A DNA stretch of 64,000 bases from NCBI RefSeq assembly GCF_014852005.1, contig NZ_JACVAU010000002.1, positions 620,001-684,000 of the forward strand. Direction: 5' to 3'. This DNA is from Pseudoxanthomonas sp. PXM03. Its GTDB lineage: Bacteria; Pseudomonadota; Gammaproteobacteria; Xanthomonadales; Xanthomonadaceae. Shown in pieces: positions 60,608-64,000 of the stretch (positions are counted from its first letter, which is position 1; every line of letters starts with the position of its first letter). The notes beneath the pieces are model-generated. The model did no database searches and was not told the DNA's origin. It worked only from the letters and a program-made list of their open reading frames with translations. A program made the translations under genes and the position numbers.

Positions 60608-61084
60608 ATGCGCCCGACCCGTCTTTTCCTGCTCGCCGCACTGTTCGCCGCCACCCTGCCCCTGCAGGCCCGCGAGTACGTCGCCATCGAGAAGCGGCTG
60701 TCCGCCGACCAGATGAAAGCCACCGGCCTGGACCAGTTGACCGGGCAACAGCTCGACCTGCTCAACCGCCTGCTCAGCGACGACCAGCAAGCCGTCGTGA
60801 AGGCCGCACGCGAAGACAGCGCCACGAAGGTGCGCGGCGCTTCGTTCTCGGACGAGGGCGTCAAATCCATCTCCAGCGCCCTGGTGGGCGAGTTGCGCGG
60901 CTGGACCCGCGGCACGGAGTTAACCCTTGCCAACGGTCAGCGCTGGCGCGTCACCGAGGGCGACTACACCTCGATGAAGCGCATCTCCAACGCGAACGTG
61001 ACCATCACGCCGGGACTCGTGGGCGGCTGGTACCTGCAGGTCGAGGGACATGTGCCCAGGCCCAAGGTCACCCGCATCGATTGA
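60608..61084 (+). CDS. Secreted protein of unknown function, second of a tandem paralogous pair
   Basis: A 158-residue exported protein with signal peptide (about 1-22, LPLQARE). Residues 23-60 hold YVAIEKRLSADQMKATGLDQ and a Leu-rich helix, and the C-terminal half has TLANGQRWRVTEGDYTSMKR and ANVTITPGLVGGWYLQVEG. It is clearly paralogous to the gene 20 bp upstream. The ATG preceded by GAGGA 5 bp earlier is preferred over another ATG 6 bp upstream. It ends 15 bp before the convergent hrpA end. Confidence 0.8.
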   Translation: MRPTRLFLLAALFAATLPLQAREYVAIEKRLSADQMKATGLDQLTGQQLDLLNRLLSDDQQAVVKAAREDSATKVRGASFSDEGVKSISSALVGELRGWTRGTELTLANGQRWRVTEGDYTSMKRISNANVTITPGLVGGWYLQVEGHVPRPKVTRID

Positions 61085-61099
61085 CGCCCGCGACATGCA

Positions 61100-64000
61100 T
61101 CAACCGCGCAGCGCCTGCAGGCGCTGCGCGAGCTTCTTCGGCGACACGCCCGCGCGCGCGCCAAGCTCCTGCGCGAACACGGACACCCGCAGTTCTTCCA
61201 GTTCCCACCGCAGCGCCTGCCAGCCGGCATCGTGCGCCACGCCAGATGCGTGGGCCCCCTGCAGCGCATCCACGAAGGGCTTGAGTTCGAGCATCCGTGC
61301 CTGGTCACGCGCCGGATCGCGTTTGGCACGTTCGGCACGCAGCGTCATCGCCTTCAGGTAACGCGGCAGTTGCGCCAGCGCATCGGCGGGCGTTTCGCGC
61401 AGGAAGCCCGGATGCACCAGCGCCGCCAGTTGCTCGCGCAGGTCATCCAGGTTGCCGCGCGCCCACCCCATCAGCGGCGCCTCCAGCTGTGGCTTCAGTT
61501 CCGCCACCGCGGACAGGATCGCGTCCGCCAGTTTCAGGCGTTCCATCGCTTCGCCGAACAGGCGTCTGCCCGCCTCGTCACGCCGCTGCTCGAAGGCCGG
61601 TCGGTCGCGGATCGCGTCCAATCCTTCCGCCAACACGGCGTTGATCGCCGCATCCACGATGTCGCCGCGCAGGCGCTCCTGCGATTCGATGCTGGCATAC
61701 AGCAACCCTGTCTTCGGCGACACCGGCAACTGCTTGCGCGCCTGCTTCATCTTGTCGGCCAGCGCGAATTCCAGCAGGCGACGCACGCCAAGCGGATGCG
61801 CGGCCTGCGCCTGCGCGCGGTCGGCGAACACGTGCAGGGCCACGCTGTCGCCGTCATCGCGCAACGCGGGGTAAGCGGGCACCCCGGCCTCGCCCGGCAC
61901 CTGCAGCGGAATCGGCTGCGCCGGGAAATCATGCAGGCCGGTCGCCGCCATCTCGCGGCCCGCGCGCGCGGCAAACGCCTGCCCGGCGCGATCACCGAAG
62001 CGCGCACGCAAGTCCTCGAGATCGCGCGACTCGGCCAGCACGCGGCCTTCACCGCCGCCACGCGGGTCTTCGCGCAGTCGCAGGTTCATGCGCAGGTGCG
62101 GGTCCAGCGCGGTTTCGTCGAAATCGAGAGCGGTCACGGCCACGCCAGTAGCGCGCGACAGGAAGCGCGCGAGTTCGCCGCGCATGTCGTCGGCGCTGGG
62201 CTTCGGGAACGCCTCGAAGAATGCCCGCGCGAAATCCGGCGCCGGCACGTAGTTGCGCCGCATCGCCTTGGCCAGGCTGCGGATCAGGCCAGACGCCTTG
62301 TCGGCAACGAAGCCCGGTGCCAGCCACGACAGGCGCGCGGGGTCGAGTGCATTGAGCAGGTGCAACGGCACCTCCAGCGTCACGCCGTCATCGGGTGCGC
62401 CGGGCTCGAATCTGTAGTGCAGCGGCAGCCGCGCATCGCCGAGCGCGAAGTACTTCGGGAACCGGTCTTCCTCGCTGCCTTCGCCGGGCAGCAAGTCCAG
62501 CAGTGACCAGTGCAGGGCACGGCGCTTGTCCGCCGGCAGGGCCTTCCACCAGGCATCCAGGCCGGCGGCGGAATGGAGGTCCGACGGCACGCGGTCGAGG
62601 TACCAGCGCGCTTGCCAATCCTCATCGGCCACCAGGCCGGCGCGGCGCAGCTTGGCTTCTTCCTCGCGAGCCTGCTCCAGCGTCTTCAGGTTGTCGGCCA
62701 CGAACGCGGCGCGCGTGTTGATCTCGCCGGTCACCAGCGCCTGGCGCACGAAGATGTCGTGCGCCTCGCCCGGCGCGATGCGGCCGTAGTGCACCGGCTT
62801 TTTCGGCGCCAGCACCAGCCCGAACAGGCTGATCTGCTCGGAGGCCAGCACCTGCCCTTGCGCGCGCGACCAGTGCGGATCGAAATGCTTGCGTAGCAGC
62901 AGGTGCGGCAGTTCGGCGATCACCCAGTCCGGTTCGATCGCCGCCAGGGTCATGCCCCACACCTTCTGGGTGTCCAGCAGGTTGGCCGCCAACAGCCATG
63001 GCGGGGGGCGCTTGGACAGTGCCGAACCGGGAAACGGCAGGAAGCGGCGCTGTCGCGGCGCCTGGTAATCGCCCTTCTCGGTGCGATGGCCGATCTGCGT
63101 CGGCAGACCGGCAATGAGGGCGCGGTGCAGGGTCTGGTAGGCGCTGGCGCGGGTGCGCTCGCTGTAGCCGCCAGTGGCCGGCGGCTGGTCCTGCTGCGCG
63201 CGCGCCGCGACGGGCACAGGCACGGCCTCGGTCTTGCCTTCCCGCGCAAGACGCGCGGCGCGGTGCAGCTGACCACGCGTCGCCTTCACCGCGGCGACGT
63301 TGTCGTCGCGCACGACCGGCGGCGCACGGCTGCCGTCCAGCAGCGGCGACATCGATGTTCCGGCGTCTTCTTCCTTCCAGCCCAGTTCCTCGCATAGCAG
63401 ACGCAGCTGGCGATGCAGCTCGCGCCACTCGCGCATGCGCAGGAACCCGAGGAAGTGACGGCCGCACCAGTCGCGCAGCTTCGACTGGGTCAGGTCCTCG
63501 TGGGCCTGCCGATAGGCATCCCACAGGCGCAGGACACCGACGAACTCGGAGCGGCCATCGGCAAACTGCGCGTGCGCGGTATCCGCCGCGCCGCGCGCAT
63601 CGGCCGGACGCTCGCGCGGATCCTGGATACCCAGGAACGACGCGATCACCAGCATCGGCCGCAGGCAGCCTGCGGCCTGCGCGGCGACCAGCATGCGTGC
63701 CAGCTTCACGTCCACCGGCAGCCGCGCCATCTGCTTGCCGATGGTCGTCAAGCGGCGTTCGCCGTCGATGGCACCGAGCTCGGTCAGCTGCTGCCAGCCA
63801 TCGGCGACGGCGCGTTCATCCGGCGCCTCCAGGAACGGGAAGTCCTCGATCCGACCCAGGCCCAGCTGCAGCATGCGCAGGATCACCCCGCCCAGGCTGG
63901 AGCGGCGGATTTCCGGATCGGTGAACTCGGCACGCGACTGGAAATCGGCCTCGGCGTACAGGCGGTAGCAGATGCCTTCGGCAACACGGCCACAGCGCCC
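61100..64000 (-). CDS. hrpA: ATP-dependent RNA helicase HrpA, C-terminal part
   Basis: The 967 codons present are the C-terminal portion of a DEAH-box helicase of about 1300-1380 residues; the 5-prime part lies beyond the right edge. The visible sequence opens inside helicase motif VI (GRCGRVAEGICYRLY). It continues through the HA2/winged-helix region (RRSSLGGVILRMLQL, LTTIGKQMARLPVDVKLARM), the OB fold (ALVTGEINTRAAFV region), and the long bacterial DUF3418 domain to the end. HrpA acts in rescue of stalled or collided ribosomes in E. coli. The reading frame is intact to the edge. Confidence 0.95.
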   Translation of the reverse strand, partial: GRCGRVAEGICYRLYAEADFQSRAEFTDPEIRRSSLGGVILRMLQLGLGRIEDFPFLEAPDERAVADGWQQLTELGAIDGERRLTTIGKQMARLPVDVKLARMLVAAQAAGCLRPMLVIASFLGIQDPRERPADARGAADTAHAQFADGRSEFVGVLRLWDAYRQAHEDLTQSKLRDWCGRHFLGFLRMREWRELHRQLRLLCEELGWKEEDAGTSMSPLLDGSRAPPVVRDDNVAAVKATRGQLHRAARLAREGKTEAVPVPVAARAQQDQPPATGGYSERTRASAYQTLHRALIAGLPTQIGHRTEKGDYQAPRQRRFLPFPGSALSKRPPPWLLAANLLDTQKVWGMTLAAIEPDWVIAELPHLLLRKHFDPHWSRAQGQVLASEQISLFGLVLAPKKPVHYGRIAPGEAHDIFVRQALVTGEINTRAAFVADNLKTLEQAREEEAKLRRAGLVADEDWQARWYLDRVPSDLHSAAGLDAWWKALPADKRRALHWSLLDLLPGEGSEEDRFPKYFALGDARLPLHYRFEPGAPDDGVTLEVPLHLLNALDPARLSWLAPGFVADKASGLIRSLAKAMRRNYVPAPDFARAFFEAFPKPSADDMRGELARFLSRATGVAVTALDFDETALDPHLRMNLRLREDPRGGGEGRVLAESRDLEDLRARFGDRAGQAFAARAGREMAATGLHDFPAQPIPLQVPGEAGVPAYPALRDDGDSVALHVFADRAQAQAAHPLGVRRLLEFALADKMKQARKQLPVSPKTGLLYASIESQERLRGDIVDAAINAVLAEGLDAIRDRPAFEQRRDEAGRRLFGEAMERLKLADAILSAVAELKPQLEAPLMGWARGNLDDLREQLAALVHPGFLRETPADALAQLPRYLKAMTLRAERAKRDPARDQARMLELKPFVDALQGAHASGVAHDAGWQALRWELEELRVSVFAQELGARAGVSPKKLAQRLQALRG

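Overview
The window is one contiguous piece of GC-rich (clearly above 60 %), densely packed bacterial core chromosome. Gene content and order point to the Xanthomonadaceae/Lysobacteraceae (Xanthomonas, Stenotrophomonas, Pseudoxanthomonas, Lysobacter). The main clues are the lptD-surA-pdxA-rsmA-apaG-apaH run, a pilG-pilI-pilJ-chpA chemosensory cluster with a giant ChpA, bioA next to rsmE, and GTAG-headed REP-like palindromes as known from Stenotrophomonas. The exact genus is inference. I see no tRNA, rRNA, CRISPR array, insertion sequence or prophage, and no stretch of 300 bases without a gene.

Layout. 1-2650 (minus): two ubiquinone FAD hydroxylases (ubiH, then a ubiI-like gene) and the start of a Tat-exported oxidoreductase. 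2748-4948 (plus): a BtuM-like cobalamin membrane protein with a PduO-type cobalamin adenosyltransferase, then a histone-deacetylase-family amidohydrolase. 5068-12640 (plus): outer-membrane biogenesis and housekeeping operon lptD, surA, pdxA, rsmA, apaG, apaH, ending in a DUF1287 lipoprotein. 12771-18404 (minus): folA, thyA, lgt, two TPM-domain proteins, lemA, terC-like gene, dgkA. 18618-20781: SGNH lipoprotein convergent with a secreted subtilisin-like protease. 20987-23010 (minus): isoaspartyl peptidase, an ECF-like sigma factor and a VOC protein. 23086-28710 (minus): a ColR-like regulator and kinase followed by a MacA/MacB-type efflux set. 28839-32624: small membrane proteins, mazG, cysQ, nudE. 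32699-34991 (plus): bioA and rsmE. 35085-46046 (minus): the Pil-Chp chemosensory pathway controlling type IV pili. 46289-48140 (plus): gshB and a TonB-like protein. 48152-54053 (minus): mrcB (PBP1B), a TPR lipoprotein that looks like its activator LpoP, a DinG/YoaA helicase and tsaB. 54150-56246 (plus): a GT2-GT4 fusion glycosyltransferase. 56243-59997 (minus): a TPR-like membrane protein and relA. 60069-61084 (plus): two tandem paralogous secreted proteins. 61100-64000 (minus): the 3-prime part of hrpA.

Two themes link the genes. One is envelope building: LptD/SurA, Lgt, PBP1B with its lipoprotein, DgkA, and several lipoproteins and proteases. The other is surface behaviour and stress signalling: Pil-Chp, MacAB with its two-component system, and RelA. 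Nothing here is plainly a new defence or metabolic system. The least ordinary items are the adaptor MacA with a CpxP/Spy-like insertion, a ChpB-like protein without its catalytic serine, a lone BtuM-like transporter, a GT51-like remnant protein, REP elements that supply the stop codons of two genes, and the tandem secreted paralogues beside relA.
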